DNA from: Ophiostoma sp. CBS 140.51
Taxonomy: Eukaryota; Ascomycota; Sordariomycetes; Ophiostomatales; Ophiostomataceae
Length of the DNA: 64,000 bases
Direction: 5' to 3'
Assembly: GCA_029298735.1 (NCBI GenBank)
Contig: JANSLP010000064.1
Span: 1 to 64,000 of the forward strand
Part shown: positions 12,754 to 23,072 of the stretch, piece after piece
Layout: every line of letters begins with the position of its first letter
Numbering within the stretch: position 1 is the stretch's first letter
The notes under the pieces: model-generated
What the model was told of the DNA's origin: nothing
What the model saw: only the letters and a program-made list of their open reading frames with translations
The model's database searches: none
Made by a program: the position numbers and the translations under genes

Positions 12754-15700
12754 ATGCCGTCCCGAAAGGCTACGGCCTCGGCCGACAGCCAGAAGAAGCG
12801 GAAAAGAGACAAAGCCGAGGATGCTGTCCGTTTAAAGAAGCGCAAGGGCCAGGCTGAGGAGGAGGAGGTGGCCTCGAGCCCAGGGAAGAAGACCAACGGT
12901 ACCGGCCGCACCAACCAGCTTACCCAGCCGAATGCACGGGCGATTGCCGACCAGAAGACGACATGGAAGCTCTCGGAGCCCATGGGCGGCGCCATGGCCG
13001 ACATTGACCCCGTTTTCTCGAGTGATGAGGAGTATGTTGTCCCTTTCGTGCCATATTTGCATATTTGACCTGTCTGGACCTTTTTGGGATCTAAAAGTAT
13101 GCTCTTTGCTAACTCTCCCTCACAGACACCTCATCGTCGCCTACCACACCTCCGTCCAGATCTACTCGACCGCAGACTCGCTGCTCGAGCGCCGGATAAA
13201 ACTGCCAGAAGAGGACCGCCCGGCCCCGATTGTTGCCATTGCCCTGTCGCCCAAGTCGAACGAGCTAGTGTGGATTGGTTGTGCGGACGGCACGCTGTAC
13301 CGTGCCGACTGGACGTCTGGCGAGATTGAGAAGATCAAGCGGAAGCAGGAGCCGGCTCCACGGCTGGTAGGCTTCACGGCCGAGCTTGTGCAGTTTGGCC
13401 AGCTGGAAAAGGAGGTCCTGTTTCTGTCGGAGGGTGCACCGGGTGCATGGAGCGTTACGGCGTACGATGCGACAACGCTGGCCAAGGCGGAGTGCCGCAC
13501 ACTTTTCACAGCTCCCAAAAACAGCACGACGGCGATCGACCTCCTGCGCACTGCCAACAACGGCCGCTTTGTCGTCGGCTCGAGCGGAAACATGGTGTTT
13601 GTCGGTGGCCTGAAGACTGCGTCTGGTGCCGACCGCCTGCCCGAGACCCTGAACGACATGGCGTACCAGTTCTACTCCCTGGACGCTGCCGACGAAATTG
13701 CCTGCCTCGACGTGCGTTCGACCAACACAAAGCGCGGCGGTTCTTCGCTTGACCTTGTTGTCGGCTGCGTCCGCGGCTCAATCTATGTCTACGACGACGT
13801 TTTTAGCCGCCTGGAGGAGGCGACGATGGAGAGCTCGCGCAAGAAGAAGGTCAATGTGCGGCCGCGGAAGCACCACTGGCACAGCCGGACGGTGAACTCG
13901 GTCAAGTGGTCCAAGGACGGCAACTACTTTATCTCGGGCGGCCCCGAGTCTGTTCTGGTTCTGTGGCAGACGGAGACCAGCAAGCAGGATTTCCTACCCC
14001 ATCTGTCGGCGAGCATCGAGAACATTGTGGTGTCCCCGCGCGGTGCCTCCTACGCCGTGCACCTCGACGATAACTCGACCATGGTCCTCTCAACGGCCGA
14101 GATGAAGCCCACCTTTTACGTCTCGGGCCTGCAGTCTCTGACGCTCACCCAGACGCCCGCCAAGGACGCCAACGTGCGCCGCACCTGGCAGCCCGTTGAG
14201 TCGATTACGAAGCCCATCCCTGCCGCTGTGAACCCGACGGACGCCTCCCGCATCTGGCTGCGTGTTGGCAACGGCCAAAAGGCCAGCCAGACGGGCGAGC
14301 AGCCCTCGGCCTCGCTCCTGCAGACATTTGACGTGTCGTCGTTCCGCAGCGTGGCCAAGCAGCCGCTGGCGCGCACCAACCCAACCGACGCCAACACGAC
14401 CTCCCAGGGTCAGCCGGTCACCGAGCCTTCGATTACACATCTGTGCGCCTCGCGCGATGGCCAGTGGCTGGCCTCTGTCGACGAGTGGCAGCCGCCGGAG
14501 CGCGACATTAGCGGTATGCCGGGTGAGCCGTCACTGAAGAAGGAGTGGGCACGCGACCGCCGCGAGGTGCACCTCAAGTTCTGGTCCGTCAGCGATCGTC
14601 GTGATGCTGAGGATGCCGAGGCAGCAGCGACCGCTGAGGAAGCCAACACCTACGATCTCGTCACGCGCATCGACGAGGCTCACTTCACCAGCAAGGCCGA
14701 GACAATCTTCGCCGTCGAGGCCGACACGCGGCACGGCAGCCGGTTTGTCACGCTGGGTGACGACGCCGTAGTGCGCTTCTGGGGCATCAAGACGCGTGTG
14801 CGCGACGGTCTGGTGGCCAAGGACGACAGTGGCCGTCCGTTGGTGAGCTGGCACTGCACGCAGTCTGTGCCTCTGCCGCTTGGCGAGACTGACGATGAGA
14901 GAGACAGCAGTGGCAACCCGTCCGCGCGTGGCAACAACGACCGCCGCAACGGTGCTCTCGCCTTCTCCGAGGACGGCTCCACAGTTTTTGCGGCCTTTGG
15001 CGGCCCCGATCACGAGGCAGTGCTGTACACGATCGATGCCGAGTCGGGCGTTGTGCGTGACACGCTGCAGGGCATGTTCCGCGGCCGTATTCGTGGCGTG
15101 GCCGTGATGGGTTCCTCGCTGGTGCTTCTGTCGCAGGACCTGCGCGTCTTTGATATTGTCGCAGACGAGCTGCGCTACGGTCTGACCGTCCTGGACAGCA
15201 TCCCCGAGGCCGAGCTGGGCACAGCGTCGGCATTGACGCAGCTGGCCGTCGGCCGTCTGGCCAACACTTTTGTTGTGGCTGTCCCTTACAAGTTGGGTTC
15301 TTCGAGCGACGTCGATGCGGCAACTACAACTGCGGTTACGACTACGACTTCCAGCAAAGCGTCGTCTTCGCGCTTCGCCTCGCGCCTGATTGTCTACTCT
15401 CCCGACCACGCCGAGCCCCTCTTCACCAAGAACCTGCCGAACCTTGTGGTGTCTCTGCTGCCCGCCGTCGGTCTGTCCGGCTTTCTGGCCATTGACGCCG
15501 CCGCCCAAATGTGGTCAATTGCCGACGCGGCCGACACGACATCGCTGGGCCAGTCCCTTGCTGATCTCAACCTGCCCTCGACGACGAGCGCCTCGACTGC
15601 TGTTGCCGCCACTCTGGACGTCAATGGTGTTGACGAGGAGGAGGAGGAGGAAGAGGCCGATGCTGACGAGGAGATGGAGGACGCCGCCAACGGTGCTGCC

Positions 15701-15886
15701 GCTGCTGGCGCCGAGGACGACGACAACTACGGCATCGAGGACGCACACGACGTTGTCATTGCGCCCCAGAAGCTGCGGGAGATCTTTGAAGCCGCACCGG
15801 CGACGGCCTCGACGTCCATCGAGGAGCTGTTCTGGCAGGTGTCGGGTCTGCTGTCCAGCCTGCCGAGCGTCGTTCGCGCCGGTTGA
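12754..15886 (+). CDS. UTP17: WD40 nucleolar protein Utp17/Nan1 (WDR75) of the SSU processome
   Basis: Component of the t-UTP (UTP-A) subcomplex, which links rDNA transcription to early 18S pre-rRNA processing in the nucleolus. Two exons, 12754-13031 and 13126-15886 (94-nt intron with a GCTAAC branch), give 1012 residues. The N-terminus (1-50) is Lys/Arg-rich, as expected for nucleolar import. WD40 propeller sequence runs from about residue 95, and the segment HWHSRTVNSVKWS...SGGPESVLVLWQ matches the WDR75 signature. The second half holds a further propeller with low-complexity insertions. A run of Glu/Asp (about 890-925) precedes the C-terminal helical segment. The first exon must be included: the start at 12754 joins in phase at GA|A. 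Assigned by family pattern; the closest alternative is another t-UTP WD protein. Confidence 0.9.
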
Positions 15887-16550
15887 GCTTGAGAGAGGCG
15901 GAAAGGCGGGAATTAAAAAAAAGGTGAGCAATGGAGGACAATCACCTCAATCCGCCAGATGCACGTTGGGGACGGTTTTGTGCACCGATGTCGCAGGTGT
16001 TGCAGATGTCGCAAGAAAAAGTCAACAGCACGATGTTTATCCCATACTCTTTGGCACGCGGACCACGAGGCTGTTATGAAGGGGAATGCCGAGCCGAGCG
16101 ATTTGGAGTCGTCAAAGTGCGGGGCGCATCTGGCGAAAAGGCGAAAGAGGCCTAATTTTTTGGGGCGAATGGAACGATTACGCCATATTTTTGGTGTATT
16201 CGTTACTACCACCAGGCTCCGTTTTATAGTGTGTTTTTTTACGTTATTTCTTTGGGCACAAAGATCATTGGATGTTTTGGGAGTTTCTAGTCATTTTCGT
16301 TTCTTTGCATCTATCATATCAGTCTTTGTTTCTGCCATATGGGCTGATTCTGTTTTTTATATCTTTGGTTTTCCTCTACATTTTCATTCTTCATATTGCT
16401 TGTCGAAACAAAAAGAAAAGCTTGAGCATTTGATCATATATTATTACATACAGCATTTCACTTTTGCCATCTTCTCACTGTTCCTTTTCTCCGGTCTCGT
16501 GTCTCTGTTGTCTCCGCCTCCGCTGTCCGCCTCCACACTTCATCGCCGAG
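15887..16550. other. Intergenic, UTP17 to oxygenase
   Basis: 3' flank of UTP17 and promoter of the downstream oxygenase. AT-rich from 16155 to 16480, then a pyrimidine-rich leader ending just before the ATG at 16551. No gene seen; the open frame through 15959-16690 is chance. Confidence 0.5.
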
Positions 16551-17759
16551 ATGTCCTTCACATCGATTCCCGTGCTCGACGTCAGCCGCGCCAGCGACCC
16601 GGCCACGAAAGCCGAATTTCTGTCGGACCTGCGCAATGCACTCATCGAGGTCGGCTTCTTCTACATCAAGAATGTCGGCATCCCGGATGAGCTGTTCCGG
16701 ACCGTCATCGAGCAGGGGCGGGCCTTCTTTGATATCCCCGAGGAGGAGAAGCTCAAGATTGAGATGAAGAATGCGCCCTCGTTCCTGGGTTACTCACGCC
16801 TATCGGCCGAGATCACCGCCGGTGCCGTCGACCACCGTGAACAGATTGATCTGTCAACGGAGCATGCCGTGCCCGGTCCAGATTCGCCGCGCTACGACAA
16901 CCTGCTGGCACCCAACCAGTGGCCGGCCGACGGTGTTCTGCCCAAGTTCCGCCCGGCTTTCACTGACTTTATGACGCGCATGGGCACCATGTCGCTCTAC
17001 TTTACGTCGCTCATGGCCGAGGCCATTGGCCTGCCACCCAACGCCTTTGAACGCTACTTTGACCCAGACCTGCGGCGCCGGCAGCACAAGCTCAAGATTG
17101 TCAAGTACCCGGACGTGTCCGAGTTGGGCGATGCGGCAGCGGGCAGCAACCAGGGCGTTGGCCCGCACAAGGACAGCATGTACACGACGTTCCTGGTGCA
17201 GGCGAGCCAGCACCGCGGACTGCAGGCGCAAAACACGCGCGGCGAGTGGATCGATGCGCCGCCGATTGACGGCACTTTGGTCGTCGTGATTGGCCAGGCT
17301 CTGGAGGCGTTGACACAGGGCGTGTGCGTGTCGACGACGCACCGGGTGCTGTCGCCCGAGGCAGGTGCAGGTGCGCGGTTCTCGATTCCCTTCTTCCAGG
17401 GTGTACGGCTCGACACGGAGTTTGAAGAGCTGGAGCGGGTAGGTGTGGGTGCCGTTCCTGAGGATATCAAGGACCAGCGGCGGGCCGTTGTGGCGGCAAC
17501 AGGCGGACGGCTGGACGATGTCGAGTTTACGTTCCGGACGGGCGGTGCGGCCAAGACGCTGGGCGAGGCGACGCTGCGCAACCGCGTCAAGAGCCATCCA
17601 GACGTCGGCGAGCAGTGGTACCCGGACATTCTGGCCGAGATCCGGGAAGAGCAGCGGCTCAAGGCGGAAGAGGCAGCAGCTAAGGCCCGGGCCGCAGAAT
17701 CGGCCGCACCTGCCACGAGTCCCGAAGCAAACCGGACACCGGTTGTGCCTGCCCATTAA
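16551..17759 (+). CDS. 2-oxoglutarate/Fe(II)-dependent oxygenase (isopenicillin N synthase-like fold)
   Basis: Single exon, 402 residues. Residues 5-125 match the DIOX_N region (start MSFTSIPVLDVSRA, then ALIEVGFFYIKNVGIPDEL). The catalytic core follows: iron ligands H206 and D208 (GPHKDSMYTTF), distal H264 (STTHRVLSP) and R276 in RFS for the 2-oxoglutarate carboxylate, so all four key residues are present. The last 50 residues are Ala/Glu-rich and probably disordered. The ATG at 16551 is the first in frame. Such enzymes hydroxylate or desaturate small molecules; the substrate cannot be read from sequence. No biosynthetic cluster partners lie next to it, so a housekeeping or catabolic role is as likely as secondary metabolism. 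No signal peptide, so probably cytosolic. Confidence 0.92.
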   Translation: MSFTSIPVLDVSRASDPATKAEFLSDLRNALIEVGFFYIKNVGIPDELFRTVIEQGRAFFDIPEEEKLKIEMKNAPSFLGYSRLSAEITAGAVDHREQIDLSTEHAVPGPDSPRYDNLLAPNQWPADGVLPKFRPAFTDFMTRMGTMSLYFTSLMAEAIGLPPNAFERYFDPDLRRRQHKLKIVKYPDVSELGDAAAGSNQGVGPHKDSMYTTFLVQASQHRGLQAQNTRGEWIDAPPIDGTLVVVIGQALEALTQGVCVSTTHRVLSPEAGAGARFSIPFFQGVRLDTEFEELERVGVGAVPEDIKDQRRAVVAATGGRLDDVEFTFRTGGAAKTLGEATLRNRVKSHPDVGEQWYPDILAEIREEQRLKAEEAAAKARAAESAAPATSPEANRTPVVPAH

Positions 17760-18197
17760 GAGCGAGTATGAAGGCAAATACATTTACAGCCATCTAGAAG
17801 TTGTAGTGAATATGACGAGACATGACATCATAATTGAGTGGAGGAAAATGTTTCATAAATTTCGTAAAGGCTGCCAATTTGAAGCAGCTCACGAATCGAT
17901 GTGCCACAAATACTGGCAGTCACTTGCTCTTTCACATTCTAACTGCAACGCTCATCGCTTTTTCAACTCTGTCATCCCCTTCATTCTTCATTCTTTCATC
18001 GTCTCGTCGTCGTCTTCTTTTTTTCTATCATCGCTTTCGATTTCCACGCCCAACACCGGCTTGTTTGTAAATTCAAAAATAAAATAAAATAAATGTAGAA
18101 ACTCCTGGGTATCCGACCCATCCATGCGTTGTCTTATCACCCTGTGTCATCATGAACTCTCATCTAGAAGACAGCAGAGTTTCGGCTCGTCGTCCGC
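17760..18197. other. Convergent 3' flanks
   Basis: AT-rich sequence between two converging stops, including AATAAAATAAAATAAATG around 18076-18093, which could serve 3' end formation. No gene seen. Confidence 0.5.
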
Positions 18198-18602
18198 TTA
18201 TTTCGAGGCGGCCTTGAAGTCGGGGAAGCAGTCGGCGATGGTCTTGCTGTGCTTGTTGGTCGCGTGCTCATTCAGGCTGAAAGGTTAGTACGGGGTATAT
18301 GATCTTGCTCTTCACCACCACGGGTGTACTCACGCATTCTCGCGCGTCGTGCTCAGGAAGGTGGCCTTGCAGACGGTGCACTGGATGTTGAGGGCCTTTT
18401 CGTTGGCCTTGAGCTGCGACTTGGCCGCGCCGGCCTTGTCCTTGGCGTTGCGCTCACGCTTCTGCGCAGCCTTGGCACCCTGTAGGAGAAGAGAGCGGTT
18501 AGCAGACTGTTTTGAAAGTGGTGATATGCTGGGAGCCTCGTAGAGAGGTGAGGACCCTGAAACGAGGCTCAAGAAGAAAAAACGTACGTTACCGCCACCC
18601 AT
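18198..18602 (-). CDS. Small SERF-like/C2H2 zinc-finger protein
   Basis: Three exons, 18602-18588 (only five codons, MGGGN), 18479-18334 and 18276-18198, give 79 residues. The N-terminal half is basic and helical (GAKAAQKRERNAKDK), resembling the 4F5/SERF region. The C-terminal half carries one C2H2 finger, C39-x2-C42-x15-H58-x4-H63, of the zf-Met2/At2g23090-like type. Such proteins are short and widespread in fungi and plants, with poorly known roles in nucleic acid or protein binding. The tiny first exon is required because the second has no start; the junction GGTAAC|GTACG to CTACAG|GGTGCC keeps phase 0. A TATAAATA element lies 220 bp upstream. Confidence 0.9.
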
Positions 18603-18819
18603 TTTGAGAGATGTGAAGAGGAGGGGAGGAAAAGACAAAAGTGTCGTTCGAGAAGAGAGAGTCGAGGGAATCCGAAAGGTCGGCGTTGGCTTTGTTTGTC
18701 GCAAGGCTGTGGTTGTCGTGAAAGGACGTTGGTTGTTGAGGGAAGGCGAATTTTTTCTTTTCTTTTTTTTCTTTTCTCTCTTTTTTTTCGTTTTAGGGGG
18801 CGCGGGGCGATCGGCAGCC

Positions 18820-18827
18820 TATAAATA
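18820..18827 (-). promoter_or_regulatory. Candidate TATA element
   Basis: TATAAATA on the plus strand (TATTTATA on minus), about 220 bp upstream of the small zinc-finger gene's ATG, after a long T-rich tract. Position fits a fungal core promoter. It also lies upstream of the divergent gene at 19302, so direction is uncertain. Confidence 0.35.
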
Positions 18828-19301
18828 TGGAAGAGTTAGGCCGGCAAGAGCCAGACTTTAGACGGATAAAACGAGAGAAGGAGCGACGCAGAAAAAAAAT
18901 ATATATAGAAAAAAATAGACAAAGTTCCGACAAGACGTTCCTCAACAGACGGTGGCGGGGTTCTACAAGGCGGGCAGGAGCGAATGGCGCGGCGACAAGA
19001 TAAATTCACAGACAATGCGCTAACAGCTGACAAGCCAGAAAGCGTTCTGGACTCGCCGAGACCGCCTGTGACAGTACGCTGGACGCTGATTTGCTGGCGG
19101 GCTCTTCTTGAGTTGCGGTCCTTCCGACCCCAACTTACAGCACGGGAGTGGAGAAACACGCGCCTGCCTAATTGATATTATGTGAACCTCGTCGCGTCAA
19201 TGATGAAATGCTTCGCATTCACAGCCTTGTTCACACATCGTCTTTTACCACTGCATTTGAACTGCCCTTTGCGTCAGATATACCCACAAAGACTCTCCAC
19301 A

Positions 19302-20391
19302 ATGGCTTCCTCATCGATCCCATCGCCCGACGACATTACGGTCGAGGCGTTTGCAGAGTATCTCGGCCGCTACCCTGAGATCATCGCCGCCGTCTCGGAA
19401 GCGAAAGGAGGTGAGTTGTGAATTTGCTGTTTTCTATTTGTGATCCTTACGTCGTTTTGACGATACGATGGCAGGCAAACCGGGTCAGAGCAGTTTGTTG
19501 GAGCTCGATGAGTTCCGTTACGTTACTGCACCGGCCACTTTTGGCGGCATGGGAGGACGCCGGCGGGACATGAACCGCAAAGACGTCCTCAAGCTCGTCG
19601 AGTGGAAACTGTGAGTTGATTCGTCTGAAAACACAAGAAAGTGTACGCACGCTTCTAACACGTATAGCCGCCATGGAAAATTCCGGCCGACGCTTATGAA
19701 GCTCGTCGAGTCTAACCCCTCCCAGCTCGTCCAGGATTCTATCCAGACGGCCATGGGAAAGTACGTTGATGGCTATTGCAAAATTCCTTCTCAAAGGGGT
19801 ATCAGGTATGCCGGCCACAAATTCTCGGCCAAGCGATCGGTCAAGATGCTCTGCGACCTCAAGGGCATTGGTCCGGCAACGGCATCACTGCTTGTGGCTG
19901 CGCACTACCCGAAGCAGACCATCTTCTTCAGCGACGAGGCGTATGCTTGGCTGGCCGGAGGACCATCCTACAACCCGCCGAGCAAGTACAATCACAAAGA
20001 GTACGAAGACCTAATGGATGCCTCGTGGCAGCTAATCCAGCGGCTACCCGAGGAGTATGGAGCACAGGACATCGAACAGGTGGCCTTTGTCATCATGTAC
20101 GACAAGAAGAACGGCGCCGCTGCGAAGAAGGCAGCAAAGGCAGAAAAGGTCGAGAAGGACACAAAGACGGAAGTTGTGAAGGGTCAGGACACAAACGCAG
20201 AGTATACAAAGGACGATGCGACTTTGAAGCGCAAGGCAGAGGAAACTCCGCCGTATCCTATCCAAGGCATAGATACCAAGAGGCGGAAGCAACCGCTGGT
20301 GAAGCCGGCACCGAAGAAGGTGACAAAAGCGGCACCAACCGAGGCACCGGCGTCAGGGAGTGTTCGGCGGTCCAGCCGGCTCCAAAAGTGA
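19302..20391 (+). CDS. Conserved fungal protein with helix-hairpin-helix-like motif
   Basis: Exons 19302-19410, 19475-19610 and 19668-20391, giving 322 residues. The core runs from about 30 to 215: an N-terminal helical segment (DEFRYVTAPATFGGMGGRRR), then HGKFRPTLMKLVESN, then LKGIGPATASLL near residue 146, which resembles the glycine-rich hairpin of helix-hairpin-helix DNA-binding folds, then FFSDEAYAWLAG. The tail (from about 225) is Lys/Glu-rich and ends with RRSSRLQK, suggesting a nuclear protein. An extra in-frame 45-nt intron is possible inside exon 3 (19761-19805: GTACGT donor, ATCAG acceptor), which would shorten the product to 307 residues. I do not know its function; DNA binding is an inference from the motif only. 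Confidence 0.8.
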
Positions 20392-20839
20392 TGCTCAAGA
20401 TTGCACACAAAGAACAACAAACAGCGAACAATGGTGTCAAAGTAAAGCCATATTTTTGTATAGTAGCGTGGATACCCATAATTTCCGTACATGATCAAAA
20501 CAAAACACAGAAATGCAGAAGAAATGCAACCCGAAAACCAAAACAAAAGCCAAGCCGTCCTGAGCTCTTCTCTTTCCCGGAGAGCTTCGAGCGGAGGTTG
20601 CGTAATCAAACAAGACCGAATCACTTCGGTGTCCCAACACCCGAAGAAGAATGTATGTCTCCTCTATGTGTTCTCCGTCCTCCTCCGCCGTGACGTTCAT
20701 TCTCCTCACGAGTCACTCCTCAGCGAGCGGTCAGCTCCGCTCGCCTCTCATCAACCTCTTAGGCCTTCGATTCAAGTCTGCTGTTCCCCAACAGATATAG
20801 GGTCCTAGACCATCTCGCGCCGTCTCCACGTCTCCACAC
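20392..20839. other. Convergent 3' flanks
   Basis: Region between converging stops of the hairpin-motif protein and BAP31. No gene seen. Confidence 0.5.
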
Positions 20840-21739
20840 TTATTGGGTCTTCTTGGGACCGGCGGGGGCCTGGGTGGCGCCGTACTTCTCGCACAGGTCG
20901 TCGTACTCGCGCTGCAGACCCGAGGCCTGCTTCTTGAGCGTCTCAATGTCGCGGTCCTTCTTGGCGAGCTCCTTCTTCAGCTTGCCAATCTCGGCAAAGT
21001 CGCCGGCCTGAGTCAGCTTCTCGCTCTGCTTAGTGTCCTTCTCCGTGCCCTCGTACTTCTTCATCTTCTCCTCGAGACGCAGGACCTCGAGGATCATGGT
21101 GTACGTGCGGTTGAGGATGAGCGAGAGGAACAGGGTGAAGCCGCAAAGGTACATGTTGCGCTGGCTGTAGAACTTGCGGGCCTGGACCTCGAGGCGGTCA
21201 CGGCCAATGATTGCAGCTCTAAGACGGTGTTAGTAGACGAATGGGGGAGAATGAAAGGAAACTGTAGATGCCGGGCGACATACCCATTAGCGCCGTTCTC
21301 AGAGCTAAGGCCAAGTTCAATCTGTACGCGGTAGACACGGTTGACGCTGTCGATAAAGAGGATGAGGATGAATATGAAGGTAATCTTCATGCCATACTGG
21401 ATTTTGGCAACGATCGGGTTTTCAGAGAGGAAGCTGAGGAGAGAAGAATGCAATGTTAGCAGGGGCTGTCGATGTTTGCAGAAAGATAAGTTTGTCGTCA
21501 GACTCGAAAACATACGTGAAGATCTTCCGCTTGAGGTTGAACGGCAGGGGCACGATGAGCACCACAAACAGAGACATCTCTGCCATGAGCAGCATAAACA
21601 CCTGGAGAGGGGTTAGAGAAGCTTCAAAGAAAAGGAGAGGAGAGGGTAGAGAGGAGAGCAAAAGCTCGCAATCGAGCCAAAGGACCAATTAACAAAGTCG
21701 CTGACAGAAGGAGCTTACCAGGGTGTAGTAAAGCGTCAT
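20840..21739 (-). CDS. BAP31/Yet family ER membrane protein
   Basis: Four exons, 21739-21719, 21601-21516, 21433-21284 and 21218-20840, give 211 residues. Homologue of mammalian BAP31 and yeast Yet1/Yet3, ER membrane proteins involved in export and quality control of membrane cargo. Three hydrophobic segments occupy the N-terminal half (YYTLVFMLLMAEMSLFVVLI; the KITFIFILILFIDSV segment; the MYLCGFTLFLSLIL segment). The diagnostic stretch RKFYSQRNMYLCGFTLFLSL bridges to the third. From about residue 135 the cytosolic tail is a charged coiled coil. The last four residues are KKTQ, a KKXX-type retrieval signal for return from Golgi to ER. The first exon encodes just seven residues and joins the next in phase 0. 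Confidence 0.95.
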
Positions 21740-22813
21740 TTTGACGGTTTGGTGTCGGATTCGAGGGGAAAGAGGAAATACAATTGGTAGGTGAGTGTGC
21801 GTCGACAAGGTGTTGGTTGGCGATGCGATGCAGTGAAGTATGGAGAGGGAAAAGAAAAGGGAAGGAAAAGGAATGAAAGAGAAGAAGAAAGGAAGGAGGG
21901 GAGCTTAAAAAACTGATGTTAAGAGGACAGCTTCGTTCTTTCCCTCCCCAGGTTCAGGTTTACGTAGTGGTGGGGCCCGTGGGACAAGCTTTGAAGGCAG
22001 GTTCTTTGCGTTCTTTGGCTGTTCAGCTTGCTCTGTTTGGGGCTGACAGTGTCTGCCTGGGAACGAACAAGGGGAACAAGGGCGGGATTATTAGCGGGCC
22101 TGGAACTTTCTTGTCTCGCTGTCTCTCTCAGCTCCAGGGCAGGAAAGAACGACAACGTCATCGTGGCTGGAGTGGGGCCACATAGCCTGGAGGAGGACAT
22201 GTGATGAGGCCCACTTTTATTGAGTGCGGATATGTGGGCTCGATGGGCAGTCGATGAGTGCGGGCAGTGAGACAAAAAGTATGTACCGCGCAGAGTTGAA
22301 AGAAAGGTACAACCGAACAAGCCAAGGAAAAATACAACGAAAAATATTCAAATATCTCCAATCTCCAACGGACAGCGACCGTTTGTTGACACTGACTCAG
22401 TATTTATCAAAAAATATGTCAAAAAGGGGCACTTTCCCCTGAATACAAGAACGGCCGTCAACGTCGGCTTATTCTTGTTCTTCACTGGCCTGGTGAAGGC
22501 ATCCACAATCAAGCAAGTGACGATAATGTCTGTTTACAGCCACGAAAAGGACTTCGTAATGCCCCGACGACGAGGAAAGAGCCTCCCCGGCGGCTCTTGC
22601 CTTATCTCGTGTCTTGTGCTTGTGGGGTCCCCTGCAGTTTAGGTAGGTGCATTCGGGCGCGTTCTGGGCCGCCATTGCCCATTTTGACACTATTTTGGTT
22701 TGAATTTAAACTTTTTTTCCCTTGCGGCCTTTTGCCTCACTCTTTTTTTCTCCGACTCTCACCGACTTCCCTGTCTCACATCAACATCAAACCATTCTCA
22801 ACACAACTTCACC
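21740..22813. other. Intergenic region BAP31 / EFM2
   Basis: Divergent upstream region. Purine-rich on plus near 21830-21900 (CT-rich leader of BAP31). Contains the doubtful minus-strand small frame listed separately. The stretch 22690-22813 looks like a fungal core promoter and leader for plus-strand transcription. Confidence 0.45.
22469..22675 (-). CDS. Doubtful small ORF (68 residues)
   Basis: Open frame beginning MAAQNAPECTYLNCRGPHKH, with a basic segment and three later Cys/His residues (DCGCLH). It shows no family I recognise, and the coding strand lacks strong codon bias. It sits between two divergent promoters, so it could be a real small gene, part of one with an unseen exon, or chance. 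Listed for completeness only. Confidence 0.2.
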   Translation of the reverse strand: MAAQNAPECTYLNCRGPHKHKTRDKARAAGEALSSSSGHYEVLFVAVNRHYRHLLDCGCLHQASEEQE

Positions 22814-22867
22814 ATGTCGACTTTCCAGATCCTAATGCGTACCTCGACTCCCGCCCCTCGGCGGTAA
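22814..22867 (+). promoter_or_regulatory. uORF or alternative first exon upstream of the EFM2-like gene
   Basis: An ATG in strong context (CACCATG) opens a 17-codon frame starting MSTFQILMRT, ending at TAA. Read as a uORF it would limit ribosomes reaching the main ATG at 23073. The stop overlaps a GTAAAT donor-like site (22864). Splicing from there to the TATAG at 22971-22975 would join this frame to the main one in phase, adding a hydrophobic N-terminus. Which of the two is used cannot be decided from sequence. Confidence 0.4.
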
Positions 22868-23072
22868 ATTTTGTGTCGAACCCCTCGATCAAATCGTGAA
22901 CCAAGAAAGTTCACCAAACACTCTTTCAGACTTTCTTTTTTTCCTTCCCTTTTCTTTTCTCATTTGATTTTATAGACATAGATTGCTGAGCCTTGTTTTA
23001 TCCCTTATCTTTTATCTCTCTTTTCTTTTTACTTTACACCCTCTCCATCTCCACCACCTCCCCACCTTTACC

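Noticed and set aside
14531..15508. 325-codon minus-strand open frame
   Set aside because: Shadow of the UTP17 WD40 region.
15959..16690. 243-codon plus-strand frame between UTP17 and the oxygenase
   Set aside because: Overlaps the oxygenase start in another frame, with AT-rich low-complexity content.
16854..17783. 309-codon minus-strand open frame
   Set aside because: Shadow of the 2-oxoglutarate oxygenase, which has all catalytic residues on plus.
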